This document shows positions 16,682 to 25,987 of a stretch of 64,000 nt of DNA, in pieces (within the stretch, counting starts at the first letter, position 1; the number at the start of each line of letters is the position of its first letter). Both the position numbers and the translations under genes were made by a program. Location of the stretch: NCBI GenBank assembly GCA_036337035.1, contig JAYZFC010000002.1, forward strand, positions 124,001-188,000. The letters run 5' to 3'. The notes under the pieces are model-generated. The model made no database searches. It saw nothing but the letters and a program-made list of their open reading frames with translations, and was not told where the DNA came from. This DNA is from TMED78 sp036337035 (GTDB lineage: Bacteria; Pseudomonadota; Gammaproteobacteria; Steroidobacterales; Rariloculaceae).

Positions 16682-18949
16682 ATGCTAATAGATATAAAAT
16701 TTATTAAAAAGAATATTATTTTTTTATTTTTTTTTCTAAGCATTAGCTGTTCTCAAGATAATGCTCAATTTAAAAAAGAGGATAAAATAATATTTAACTA
16801 TGTTGGTGGTGAAAAATGTTCATCATGTCACATTGAAGAATTTTCATCATGGCAGAATTCTCATCATCAATTAGCAATGCTAGAAGCTAGCCAAGAAAAT
16901 ATTATAGCTAACTTTAATAATAGTAAGTTTAAATATAATGATACAGAATCAATATTTTATAAAGAAAATGATAAGTTTTGGGTAACAACTGAAAATGAGA
17001 AAGGGGAATTTGAAAATTTTGAAATAGCATATACCTTTGGGGTATATCCTCTTCAGCAATATTTAATTGATATAGGAAAAGGTCGCTTCAATGCTCTAAG
17101 TATTGCTTGGGATTCAAGATCTAAAAATGACGGAGGGCAAAGATGGTTTCACCTTTATCCTGAAGAAGATATTAGTTTTGATGATCCATTGCATTGGACT
17201 GGAACATTCCAAAATTGGAATAGCATATGTGCAGAATGTCATTCAACAAATTTAATAAAAAACTATTCCTTATCTGACGATTCATATAGTACAACTTTTA
17301 GCAGTATCAATGTTGATTGTGAGTCATGTCATGGTCCAGGATCAGGACATATAGAAAATCCATATGAAAATAAGTTAATTCTGTCAAAAAATGATAATTC
17401 CTGGGAATTTGAAATAGGTGAAAAAATAGCTAGAAAAAATATCTCTACATTTTCTCATAATGAGCTTAATACCTGTGGGCAATGTCATTCTAGAAGGAGT
17501 CAAATTACCGATAATTTTAATCCTGGCGATGATCTACTAGATGGATATCAAATTTCTTTATTGGATGAAGGGCTTTATCACCCAGATGGTCAAATTCAAG
17601 ATGAGGTGTATGTTTATGGATCTTTTTTACAGAGCAAAATGTATCAAGCTGGTGTTACATGTTCAGACTGTCATGATCCACATTCAGTTGAACTAAAGTT
17701 TGAAGGGAATGCTTTATGTGGACAATGTCATTTAGCTAGCAGTTACGATAACCCAAAACATCATTTTCATCAACAAAGTGAAGAAGGTGCATTATGTGTT
17801 AATTGCCACATGCCTTCAAAAACATATATGGTTGTTGATCCTAGGAGAGATCATGGATTTAAAATACCAAGACCAGATCTTTCTTTAGACCTAGATGTAC
17901 CTAATGCTTGTAGCTCTTGTCATGAAGAATATACAACTCAATTCCTTGCTGATAAGGTATCTGAATGGTACCCACAAGGGGTTCAAAATGATAAGCATTT
18001 TTCTTATGCTATTCATGCTGGAAGAAATTGGGGAGAGAATGGAAAAAATGAGCTAAAGACAATAATCCAAGACAATAATATCCCAGCAATCATAAAAGCA
18101 ACTGCGGTTAATTTATTAAGTAGGCAAATAGATGATCAAGTAATTGATATTATTGAAATGTCATTAAGTATTGATGAGCCAATAATTCAGCAATCAGCAT
18201 TAGATGCACTAGATAATGTACAATTAGATCAGAGAATAAATCTAGCACAAAAATTTCTTACTCACCCTCTTAGGTCACTAAGGATTTCTGCTGCTAGAGT
18301 ATTGCTCCCTGTAGCAAATAATTTAAATGAAAAAAGAGTTATTGATTTTAATAATGCCTTTAAAGAATATCAGGATGCACAAATCTTTAATAGTGATAGA
18401 GCTGAAGGCTTGATAAATCTATCTAATATAGCCCTGTATCAAAATAACTTAAGTGAAGCAGAAAATATTTTAAATAGAGCTATTAATAATGAAAATTACT
18501 TTGCTCCAGCTTATATTAATCTAGCAGATATTTATCAACAAACTGGAAGAAATATAGAAAGCATTCCTTTACTAAATGAAGCCATTGAGAATAATGTCTT
18601 AGATTCTAATTTATATTATTCTCTTGCACTGGCCTATGCTAGAAACAACCAATACAAAGAATCAATTGATAACCTAACAAAAGCTGTAAATATCTCTCCT
18701 AATGATCCTAATCTACATTTTGCGATGAATATTGCACTCAATGATTATGGCGACAAGGAAAAGGCTATTAATAATCTAGAAATAGCACATCAAAAATTTC
18801 CAGAGTATAAGCCAATAATTTTAGCCCTAGCGACAATCAATAGAGACTTAGGGCAAAATGAAAAAGCTATAAATTATGCAATGAAATTATTAAAAATATC
18901 TCCTAGTGATAGAAGTTATCAAAACTTACTTAATAGCTTAAAGCAATAA
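16682..18949 (+). CDS. Octahaem c-type cytochrome lipoprotein with TPR domain
   Basis: A 755-residue exported protein. The signal peptide ends SISC (Cys about 23), indicating a lipoprotein. Eight CxxCH haem-attachment motifs follow between about residues 46 and 413: CSSCH, CAECH, CESCH, CGQCH, CSDCH, CGQCH, CVNCH and CSSCH. Residues about 455-560 look like HEAT-type repeats and about 565-755 contain at least four TPR units (for example NLSEAENILNRAI, YKESIDNLTKAVNISPNDP). This haem-plus-TPR architecture occurs in cytochromes of unknown electron partners in many marine bacteria. It is likely a periplasmic or surface redox protein; the substrate is unknown. Confidence 0.85.
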   Translation: MLIDIKFIKKNIIFLFFFLSISCSQDNAQFKKEDKIIFNYVGGEKCSSCHIEEFSSWQNSHHQLAMLEASQENIIANFNNSKFKYNDTESIFYKENDKFWVTTENEKGEFENFEIAYTFGVYPLQQYLIDIGKGRFNALSIAWDSRSKNDGGQRWFHLYPEEDISFDDPLHWTGTFQNWNSICAECHSTNLIKNYSLSDDSYSTTFSSINVDCESCHGPGSGHIENPYENKLILSKNDNSWEFEIGEKIARKNISTFSHNELNTCGQCHSRRSQITDNFNPGDDLLDGYQISLLDEGLYHPDGQIQDEVYVYGSFLQSKMYQAGVTCSDCHDPHSVELKFEGNALCGQCHLASSYDNPKHHFHQQSEEGALCVNCHMPSKTYMVVDPRRDHGFKIPRPDLSLDLDVPNACSSCHEEYTTQFLADKVSEWYPQGVQNDKHFSYAIHAGRNWGENGKNELKTIIQDNNIPAIIKATAVNLLSRQIDDQVIDIIEMSLSIDEPIIQQSALDALDNVQLDQRINLAQKFLTHPLRSLRISAARVLLPVANNLNEKRVIDFNNAFKEYQDAQIFNSDRAEGLINLSNIALYQNNLSEAENILNRAINNENYFAPAYINLADIYQQTGRNIESIPLLNEAIENNVLDSNLYYSLALAYARNNQYKESIDNLTKAVNISPNDPNLHFAMNIALNDYGDKEKAINNLEIAHQKFPEYKPIILALATINRDLGQNEKAINYAMKLLKISPSDRSYQNLLNSLKQ

Positions 18950-18957
18950 TATAAATA

Positions 18958-19293
18958 ATGTTTCACCTATTTCTTCACCTATTAATACCTCTTATAATTG
19001 CATTAGGATTTTATAAAAAAAATTGGTTAAAGCCATTTCTTATAATGATGATGGGTATGATAGTTGATATAGATCACTTTCTTGCTAGCCCTATCTATGA
19101 TCCATTAAGGTGCAGCATTGGTTTCCATCCCTTACATACGATCTATCCTATTATTGGCTACCTATTATTAACCGTATTTAATAGTACTCGCTTATTCGGA
19201 GTAGGATTAATAACCCATATGGTACTTGACTCTATCGACTGCAGATTAAGTAATGGAGTATGGTTCTACAAAAAAATATTAGACTTCAGCTAA
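18958..19293 (+). CDS. DUF6122-family membrane protein
   Basis: A 111-residue inner-membrane protein with about four hydrophobic helices. The conserved block MIVDIDHFLASPIYDP followed by RCSIGFHPLHT matches the family known as DUF6122, with possible metal-binding Asp/His residues (VDIDH, FHPLH, THMVLD) resembling membrane-bound metal-dependent hydrolases such as YdjM. The activity is unknown. It begins eight bases after the cytochrome gene, so it is probably in the same transcript, and is convergent with the DASS transporter gene. Confidence 0.8.
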   Translation: MFHLFLHLLIPLIIALGFYKKNWLKPFLIMMMGMIVDIDHFLASPIYDPLRCSIGFHPLHTIYPIIGYLLLTVFNSTRLFGVGLITHMVLDSIDCRLSNGVWFYKKILDFS

Positions 19294-19298
19294 AAAAA

Positions 19299-20663
19299 TC
19301 AAACTAGCACTAAAAAACAAACAACTGTTATTACTATAGCTCCAATAAAATTCAATATGGCACCTTCATAGGTCATTGTTTTAATAGGTATTCGACCAGA
19401 AGAAAAAATAACTGCATTTGGTCCAGTAGCAACTGGTAGCATAAATGCACAACTAGCGCTTAAAGCTGCTGGAACCATCATAAAGCTTGGATCAATTCCT
19501 GCTCCAACACCTGCGGCAGCTAAAACTGGCATGAGAAGAGCTGTTGTAGCAGTATTGCTAGTTATTTCTGTTAAAAAAGTAACGCTTAAACATATCAAAG
19601 CAATTAATATTACAATATTTATTCCGCTTAATTGTGCTAAAAATTCTCCAATTAATTGACTTATTCCAGAGCTTACGAAAGCACTAGCAATACAGATACC
19701 ACCAGAAAACAGAAGTAAGATCCCCCAAGGAATCTTAACAGCAGACTTCCAGTTTAATAAAAAATCTCCATTACCGTTTGGTATCATAAACATAAATGCA
19801 GCAGCAAGGAGAGCAACACTTGCATCATTCGCGTGAGGTAAATTAAACCATTCGCTCCAACCGCCGAATGGATCAACTCTTGTCATCCAAGCCAGCGCTG
19901 TCAAAAAAAAGACCGCTAACGTTCTCTTTTCTTCGTCTCTCCAGCTACCAACTGAAGGAATTACAAGCTTTTCGCTAATCGACAAATTTCTTGTTAGCCA
20001 TATTCCAATTATAGGTATAAAGATTACTACTACTGGTATACCCCACTTCATCCAACTAATAAAACTCAACTGGATGCCTGTAGTCTCTTGATAAACTTGC
20101 ATAAAGATTAAATTTGGTGGGGTACCTATAGGAGTGCCAAGTCCTCCAACATTACATGCATAAGCAATACCCAAAAGAAGAGCTATTGAAAGCTTTGTAT
20201 CTTTAGAGCTTTCTAAAACTGCTAGAGCAATAGGTAGCAACATCAAACTGGTAGCTGTATTAGAGATCCACATACTTAAAAAAGCTGCCGCTGCCATAAA
20301 TCCATAAACAATCCCTTTACCCCCGCCACCAAAAATATTAATCATTCCAAGAGCAATCCTCCTATGAGCTCCACTTTTTTCCATAGCCATAGAAAGCATA
20401 AACCCTCCTAAATATAAAAGAATCAATGGGCTTCCATAAGCCTCGCCAACCTCTTTTGAAGACAGGACACCTACTAAAGGAAAAATAGCCATTGGTAAAA
20501 TAGAGGTAACTGGCATTGGGATTGGCTCTGTTACCCACCAAATAGCACAAAGGAAAGTTACTCCCGCTGTCCAACATATCTCTGAAGAGTAACCATTAAT
20601 AGATAGTAATAAACCCAATAGAAAGGCTAGTATTGGAGCAGCTAATAAGACAAATAATCTCAT
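19299..20663 (-). CDS. DASS-family sodium/dicarboxylate-type symporter (SLC13)
   Basis: A 454-residue polytopic inner-membrane transporter of the divalent anion:sodium symporter family, which takes up succinate-like dicarboxylates, citrate or sulfate. Both SNT signature motifs, which bind sodium and the substrate carboxylate, are present: SNTATSLMLLP in the first half and SNTATTALLMP in the second. The N-terminal TEPIPMPVTSILP segment is also characteristic. It follows ahcY by 14 bases on the same strand and may be read through from the SAM-cycle operon. The exact substrate cannot be determined from sequence. Confidence 0.88.
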   Translation of the reverse strand: MRLFVLLAAPILAFLLGLLLSINGYSSEICWTAGVTFLCAIWWVTEPIPMPVTSILPMAIFPLVGVLSSKEVGEAYGSPLILLYLGGFMLSMAMEKSGAHRRIALGMINIFGGGGKGIVYGFMAAAAFLSMWISNTATSLMLLPIALAVLESSKDTKLSIALLLGIAYACNVGGLGTPIGTPPNLIFMQVYQETTGIQLSFISWMKWGIPVVVIFIPIIGIWLTRNLSISEKLVIPSVGSWRDEEKRTLAVFFLTALAWMTRVDPFGGWSEWFNLPHANDASVALLAAAFMFMIPNGNGDFLLNWKSAVKIPWGILLLFSGGICIASAFVSSGISQLIGEFLAQLSGINIVILIALICLSVTFLTEITSNTATTALLMPVLAAAGVGAGIDPSFMMVPAALSASCAFMLPVATGPNAVIFSSGRIPIKTMTYEGAILNFIGAIVITVVCFLVLV

Positions 20664-20677
20664 AAATTAGTTATAAT

Positions 20678-22105
20678 TTAATATCGATATTGATCAGTTT
20701 TGTATGGCCCGTTAGAGTCAATGCCTAAATATTCTGCCTGCTTATTATTTAGCTTATCTAAAGACACTCCTAACTTGCCTAAATGCAACCTTGCTACTTT
20801 TTCATCCAAATGCTTTGGAAGAGTATAAACACCTAATGAATAATCTTCCTCTTTATTGAAAATCTCTACCTGTGCAAGAGTTTGATTAGTAAAGCTATTT
20901 GACATAACAAAACTTGGGTGGCCCGTAGCACATCCTAAATTAACCAGCCTGCCCTCTGCCAAAAGAATAATACTTTTACCATCCGGGAGAGTTATTTTAT
21001 TTACTTGAGGTTTTATCTCATCCCATTCATATTTTTTTAATTTTTCTACTTCTATCTCATTATCAAAATGACCAATATTACAAACAATGGCGTTATTTTT
21101 CATTTTCTTAACATGAGACTCGGTGATCACATCTACACAACCAGTAGTGGTAACAAAAATATCTCCGATGCTTGCTGCATCTTCCATCTTCATCACCTCA
21201 TAACCCTCCATAGAAGCTTGTAATGCACAAATAGGATCTATCTCTGTTACTATTACTCGAGCTGACTGTGATCTTAATGACTGGCAACTACCTTTCCCTA
21301 CATCTCCATAACCAGCTACTACAGCTATTTTTCCTGATATCATTACATCAGTCGCTCTCATGATTGCATCAACCAATGAATGTCTACAGCCATACAAATT
21401 ATCAAATTTTGATTTAGTAACAGAATCATTTACATTAATTGCTGGGAATAATAACTCTTTTCTTTCAAGCATTTGGTATAATCTATGAACACCTGTTGTA
21501 GTTTCTTCAGTCACTCCTTTAATTTCTTTTACCATGCGGTGAAAACGTTTTGGATCTTTGTGTATTGATTTTTTTAATTGAGAAAATAAATATCCCTCTT
21601 CTTCACTTTCTGGATCATTTTCAAGTATTGAATGATCTTTCTCTGCCCTATAACCAAGATGCACAAAAAGAGTTGCATCGCCGCCATCATCTAAAATCAT
21701 ATTTGGTCCGTTTTCTCCCTCCCATGACAAAGTTTTATCTACATATTCCCAATAATCTTCTAACGGCTCTCCTTTTATTGCAAAAACTGGTGTACCATTT
21801 GCTGCGATTGCTGCAGCAGCATGATCTTGAGTAGAGAAAATATTGCAGCTGCACCACCTAACTTCTGCTCCAAGACTCTCAAGCGTCTCAATCAAAACTG
21901 CTGTTTGAATAGTCATATGAAGGGATCCTGATATTCTAGCTCCTTTTAAAGGCTTTTCTTTGCTCAGCTCTTCTCTAATTGCCATAAGGCCTGGCATCTC
22001 TACTTCTGCTAGTTTAATTTCTTTTCTCCCAAATTCTGAAAGAGTAATATCCTTAATAGCATAATCGTTAAAAGATTTATTGATTTTCAAATTGGTTTTT
22101 GACAT
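20678..22105 (-). CDS. ahcY: Adenosylhomocysteinase
   Basis: This NAD-dependent enzyme splits S-adenosylhomocysteine into adenosine and homocysteine, removing the inhibitory product of SAM methylation. The 475-residue length fits the bacterial form with the extra internal segment. Signatures are TIQTAVLIETL, EVRWCSCNIFSTQDHAAAA, the NAD loop VAGYGDVGKGS, and the C-terminal GPYKTDQYRY. It is the third gene of metK-adenosine kinase-ahcY, with only four bases after the kinase gene. Together they regenerate methionine-cycle intermediates and recycle adenosine. Confidence 0.97.
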   Translation of the reverse strand: MSKTNLKINKSFNDYAIKDITLSEFGRKEIKLAEVEMPGLMAIREELSKEKPLKGARISGSLHMTIQTAVLIETLESLGAEVRWCSCNIFSTQDHAAAAIAANGTPVFAIKGEPLEDYWEYVDKTLSWEGENGPNMILDDGGDATLFVHLGYRAEKDHSILENDPESEEEGYLFSQLKKSIHKDPKRFHRMVKEIKGVTEETTTGVHRLYQMLERKELLFPAINVNDSVTKSKFDNLYGCRHSLVDAIMRATDVMISGKIAVVAGYGDVGKGSCQSLRSQSARVIVTEIDPICALQASMEGYEVMKMEDAASIGDIFVTTTGCVDVITESHVKKMKNNAIVCNIGHFDNEIEVEKLKKYEWDEIKPQVNKITLPDGKSIILLAEGRLVNLGCATGHPSFVMSNSFTNQTLAQVEIFNKEEDYSLGVYTLPKHLDEKVARLHLGKLGVSLDKLNNKQAEYLGIDSNGPYKTDQYRY

Positions 22106-22109
22106 CTAT

Positions 22110-23048
22110 CTACTCCGGTATTGGTGAGCTAAAATTATCTAAATACATCTTTTTAAATTCATCTTTAGTAAAAAAATGATTTTGAGTTCCATTATATTCT
22201 ACCTTAATCGAACCTAATAAACTTGAAATCCTTCCAATAGTTAGCCAATCATAGCTATTAGAAAGACCATAAATTAGTCCTGCTCGATAAGCATCGCCAC
22301 AACCAGTTGGATCTTTAGATACACTTGCTTTAACTGCTGGTATTTTTATCTCTTGACCGCCTGAATAAATTGTTGATCCATTAGCGCCATGAGTAACAAT
22401 AAATGCTTCAACCTTTGATCTTACTTCTGATAAATTTAAATTTACTCTATCTAGCAGCATCTGACATTCGTAATCATTTACAATAACCCATGTTGACTTC
22501 TCAATAAAAAAGCTCAGTTCATCTTTATTAAACATAGGTAAGCCTTGTCCGGGATCAAAAATAAAAGGGATTTCTGCTTCAAAAAATTCTTTTGCATGGC
22601 TAATCATGCCATTTCGACCATCTGGTGATAAAATACCAATATCTACATCCTTGGCTTCTGAAACCTTAATCTTATCTGAAAAATCCATTGCTCCAGGATG
22701 AAAAACAGTTATTTGGTTACCCCTATTATCAGTTATTATGAAAGCTTGAGCAGTATAAACTTCGTCAAAAGTCCTAATATGATTTTGAAATATACCTTTT
22801 GATTCTAGCCATGTGGAATAGGGACCAAAATCTTTCCCTACTGAACCCATTGGATATGAATCATAACCTAGTAGTTTGAGATTATAGGCTATATTTATTG
22901 CACAACCACCAAACTCCCTTCTCATCGAAGATGATAAAAAAGAAACATTTAAATTATTTAGTTGCTCAGCAAGTATCTGATTCTCAAAATTTCCTTCAAA
23001 CAACATTATATTGTCATAAGCAATAGAACCACAAACTAAAGCAGTCAT
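22110..23048 (-). CDS. PfkB-family kinase, probable adenosine kinase
   Basis: A 312-residue ribokinase-fold sugar/nucleoside kinase. The N-terminal GSIAYDNIM and GGCAINIAYNL are substrate-side signatures, and DPTGCGDAYRAGLIYG near the C-terminus carries the catalytic aspartate and anion hole. Its place between metK and ahcY argues for adenosine as substrate: it would remove the adenosine made by AhcY and pull that reversible reaction forward. This is inference from context; the fold alone would also suit ribose or fructose kinases. Confidence 0.85.
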   Translation of the reverse strand: MTALVCGSIAYDNIMLFEGNFENQILAEQLNNLNVSFLSSSMRREFGGCAINIAYNLKLLGYDSYPMGSVGKDFGPYSTWLESKGIFQNHIRTFDEVYTAQAFIITDNRGNQITVFHPGAMDFSDKIKVSEAKDVDIGILSPDGRNGMISHAKEFFEAEIPFIFDPGQGLPMFNKDELSFFIEKSTWVIVNDYECQMLLDRVNLNLSEVRSKVEAFIVTHGANGSTIYSGGQEIKIPAVKASVSKDPTGCGDAYRAGLIYGLSNSYDWLTIGRISSLLGSIKVEYNGTQNHFFTKDEFKKMYLDNFSSPIPE

Positions 23049-23064
23049 ACATATTATCCTTTTT

Positions 23065-24216
23065 TTATTGTGTTTTTAGAGCTTCTACTTTATTGGTTGC
23101 TTCCCAAGTAAAGTCTGGATCATTCCTACCAAAATGTCCATATGAAGCTGTTTTTTGGTATATTGGCTTCAGCAAATCTAACATCTTTAAAATACCATAA
23201 GGTCGCAGATCAAAGTTTTGATTTACTAGCTCTACTATCTTTTCTTCTTCTATCTTGTTTGTGCCAAAAGTTTGAACCATTACAGAAGTAGGTTCTGCTA
23301 CTCCAATAGCATAAGAGACTTGGATCTCACATTTGTCTGCCAATCCTGCTGCAACAACATTCTTAGCAACATATCTCGCTGCATAAGTTGCAGATCTGTC
23401 GACTTTTGATGGATCTTTCCCAGAAAAAGCACCGCCGCCGTGTCTCGACATGCCACCATATGTATCAACTATGATCTTTCTTCCAGTTAATCCACAATCT
23501 CCTACAGGGCCTCCAACAACAAATCGTCCTGTCGGATTAATATGAAATTTAGTTTTTGAATCTAGCCATTTTTTTGGCAAGACAGGCTTTATAATAGTCT
23601 CCATAACTCCCTCTACTAGATCATTATAAGAAACATCTGGATCATGTTGAGTAGACAATACAACTGCATCTATTGATACTGGCGAAGAGTTGACATATCT
23701 AAATGTAACTTGGCTTTTTGCATCAGGCCTCAACCAAGCTAAATTACCAGATCTTCTAACTTCGGATTGGCGTTCTACTAGCTTGTGGGCATATATTATT
23801 GGTGCAGGCATTAATACCTCTGTTTCATTTGTAGCATAACCAAACATTATCCCCTGATCACCAGCTCCCTGCTCTTCCTTTGCAGAACGATCTACTCCTT
23901 GAGCAATATCCTCTGACTGCTTTCCAATTTCATTCATTATTTTACAATTATTGCCATTAAACCCTAAATCATCTTTATCATATCCAATTTCTGTAATGAC
24001 GCCCCTTATTAAATCCTCAACTTCAAAATTATTTTTAGTAGATATTTCTCCAGCAACAATCACTAGTCCAGTTTTGACTAGAGTCTCACAAGCTACGCGT
24101 GAAGCAGTGTCATCAGATATTACCAGATCAAGAACTGCGTCAGAAATCTGATCACACATTTTATCTGGGTGGCCTGCTGAAACTGATTCAGAGGTAAATA
24201 AATAATTATTTTTCAT
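23065..24216 (-). CDS. metK: S-adenosylmethionine synthetase
   Basis: MetK makes SAM from methionine and ATP. The 383-residue protein has the expected N-terminal GHPDKMCDQISDAVLD, the hexapeptide GAGDQG with MFGYA after it, and GGGAFSGKDPSKVDRSAAY-like text around SATYAARYVAKN. It leads the metK-adenosine kinase-ahcY operon and is divergent from trxB over about 127 bases. I looked there for a SAM or SAH riboswitch fold and found no candidate. SAM made here is also the amino donor for BioA in the biotin cluster. Confidence 0.97.
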   Translation of the reverse strand: MKNNYLFTSESVSAGHPDKMCDQISDAVLDLVISDDTASRVACETLVKTGLVIVAGEISTKNNFEVEDLIRGVITEIGYDKDDLGFNGNNCKIMNEIGKQSEDIAQGVDRSAKEEQGAGDQGIMFGYATNETEVLMPAPIIYAHKLVERQSEVRRSGNLAWLRPDAKSQVTFRYVNSSPVSIDAVVLSTQHDPDVSYNDLVEGVMETIIKPVLPKKWLDSKTKFHINPTGRFVVGGPVGDCGLTGRKIIVDTYGGMSRHGGGAFSGKDPSKVDRSATYAARYVAKNVVAAGLADKCEIQVSYAIGVAEPTSVMVQTFGTNKIEEEKIVELVNQNFDLRPYGILKMLDLLKPIYQKTASYGHFGRNDPDFTWEATNKVEALKTQ

Positions 24217-24343
24217 TTTTTACTATTCCTATTATTAATATTTTATGAATAAGCAAGTTGTTTATTTTGATTTAAATAGATAAAGTTTACAACTTACTTC
24301 GGTACATAGCCTGATTAAGATATAATAAATCCAGGAGAGATTT

Positions 24344-25291
24344 ATGACAACAGAACATCATGAGTTAATTATACTAGGATCTGGCCCAGCTGGATATACT
24401 GCAGCGCTTTATGCGTCTAGAGCAGCACTTAAACCAGCCTTAATCACAGGAATCGAAGTAGGTGGTCAAATGACTACTACTACAGATGTAGATAATTGGC
24501 CTGGAGATAATGAAGGCGTCCAAGGACCAGAGCTAATGGAACGAATGAAAGCCCATGCTGAAAAATTTGGAACTAAACTAATTTATGACCATATTAGTAG
24601 TGTCGATTTTTCTAATAGGCCGTTTAATCTTTCTGGTGATAATGGCTATTATACTTGTGATGCAATCATTATATCTACTGGCGCATCAGCAAAATATCTG
24701 GGTCTAAAATCAGAAAATGACTTTAAAGGTAAGGGTGTTTCTGCTTGTGCAACTTGCGATGGTTTCTTCTATAAAGGACAGCCTGTGGCTGTAGTTGGTG
24801 GTGGAAATACTGCTGTAGAAGAGGCTCTTTATTTATCAAATATTGCTTCAGAAGTCTTTGTAATACACAGAAGAAATGAGTTTAGGGCGGAAAAAATCCT
24901 TTCTAATAGGCTTCTAGAAAAGGCCAAAAATGGAAATGTGACAATCCATTGGGATAGCGAACTTAATGAAGTATTAGGTGACTCAAATGGTGTAACAGGC
25001 ATTAATATCAAAAATGTAAATGATTCATCTCTATTAAATATTAATTTACAAGGTGTATTTATAGCGATTGGCCATACACCAAATACAAAAATCTTTGATA
25101 GTCAACTAAAAATGGATAATGGCTATATTATTGCTAATGGATTAGGAGATAAATTTTCTACCGGAACTAGTGTAGAAGGAGTTTTTGCTGCTGGAGATGT
25201 TTCTGATCCAGTTTATAGACAAGCTATAACTTCTGCCGGAGCAGGTTGTATGGCCGCACTTGATGCTGAACGTTATTTATCTGAAAAATAA
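24344..25291 (+). CDS. trxB: Thioredoxin-disulfide reductase
   Basis: TrxB is a cytoplasmic FAD/NADPH enzyme that reduces thioredoxin. At 315 residues it has the low-molecular-weight form: FAD loop GSGPAGYTAALYASRA, redox pair CATC (cysteines about 135 and 138), NADPH loop GGGNTAVEEALYL and the C-terminal FAAGDVSDPVYRQAITSAG. A strong AGGAGA ribosome site precedes the ATG, and a TATAAT box lies about 18 bases upstream at 24321-24326. Confidence 0.97.
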   Translation: MTTEHHELIILGSGPAGYTAALYASRAALKPALITGIEVGGQMTTTTDVDNWPGDNEGVQGPELMERMKAHAEKFGTKLIYDHISSVDFSNRPFNLSGDNGYYTCDAIIISTGASAKYLGLKSENDFKGKGVSACATCDGFFYKGQPVAVVGGGNTAVEEALYLSNIASEVFVIHRRNEFRAEKILSNRLLEKAKNGNVTIHWDSELNEVLGDSNGVTGINIKNVNDSSLLNINLQGVFIAIGHTPNTKIFDSQLKMDNGYIIANGLGDKFSTGTSVEGVFAAGDVSDPVYRQAITSAGAGCMAALDAERYLSEK

Positions 25292-25981
25292 CTACAATGA
25301 AATTAAATTATCTAGTAATTGAGTCTTAACTTGCTCTCTGTCTAGAAAATATTTTTTATAACTATCAGTGTTTTCAGCCCTATTATCTACCACATCAGGA
25401 AAAAGTCCGAGCATACCGACAAACAATTCAGAAACCTCTCTTAATGCTTGGTTACCTCCATTATGAGCAGAAACATAATCACAATATCTTTTTTTCTTAA
25501 TAAATTCTTCTAATAATGGACTAGATTTTTTTCGGATTAAGAAACGTACTCCGCAATCTTTTGCCATACCAATATCATTAATATCATCAAAAAAACAAGC
25601 GATATTAGTCTTATTAATGCTATATGCCAGACTGATTTTATTTATTGCTAATGATTTATTTTTTACTCCGTAATAAATAGAATTAAAATGCTCTCTTTTT
25701 GCAAATCCTTCTGCTATAGAATTCTTTTCTCCAGTAATGATTATTGTTTTTGGTAAATTTCTATCCTTTAACCAAAGTGCAAACCTTAGCATATTTATAC
25801 CCATAGCATCAGATTCATTAAACCCATTACCCTCATCTAAAAACTTATTGCCAGAATTAAAAACACCGTCCCAATCAAAAATAAGAGTATTAATATTTTT
25901 TAATTTTTCAACAAGATCCGAAAAATCAGAAATAAAATGACCGCCTAAATTCTCAAATTGCTCTTGAATATTATCAAACAT
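25292..25981 (-). CDS. KdsC-like HAD phosphatase
   Basis: A 229-residue HAD-superfamily protein resembling 3-deoxy-D-manno-octulosonate-8-phosphate phosphatase (KdsC), which dephosphorylates Kdo-8P. HAD motifs are visible: FDWDGVFNSG (nucleophile Asp), the ITGE motif, a lysine, and FFDDINDIGMAKDCG. The C-terminal GGNQALREVSEL tail is the KdsC family ending. It is about 50 residues longer than E. coli KdsC, with extra sequence at both ends. It ends the leftward waaA-kdsA-transaldolase/CBS-kdsC run, which supports the Kdo role. Confidence 0.8.
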   Translation of the reverse strand: MFDNIQEQFENLGGHFISDFSDLVEKLKNINTLIFDWDGVFNSGNKFLDEGNGFNESDAMGINMLRFALWLKDRNLPKTIIITGEKNSIAEGFAKREHFNSIYYGVKNKSLAINKISLAYSINKTNIACFFDDINDIGMAKDCGVRFLIRKKSSPLLEEFIKKKRYCDYVSAHNGGNQALREVSELFVGMLGLFPDVVDNRAENTDSYKKYFLDREQVKTQLLDNLISL

Positions 25982-25987
25982 TTTTTA

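Noticed and set aside
24217..24343. SAM or SAH riboswitch before metK
   Set aside because: No conserved core or pairing pattern is recognisable in the 127-base gap; a covariance search would be decisive.
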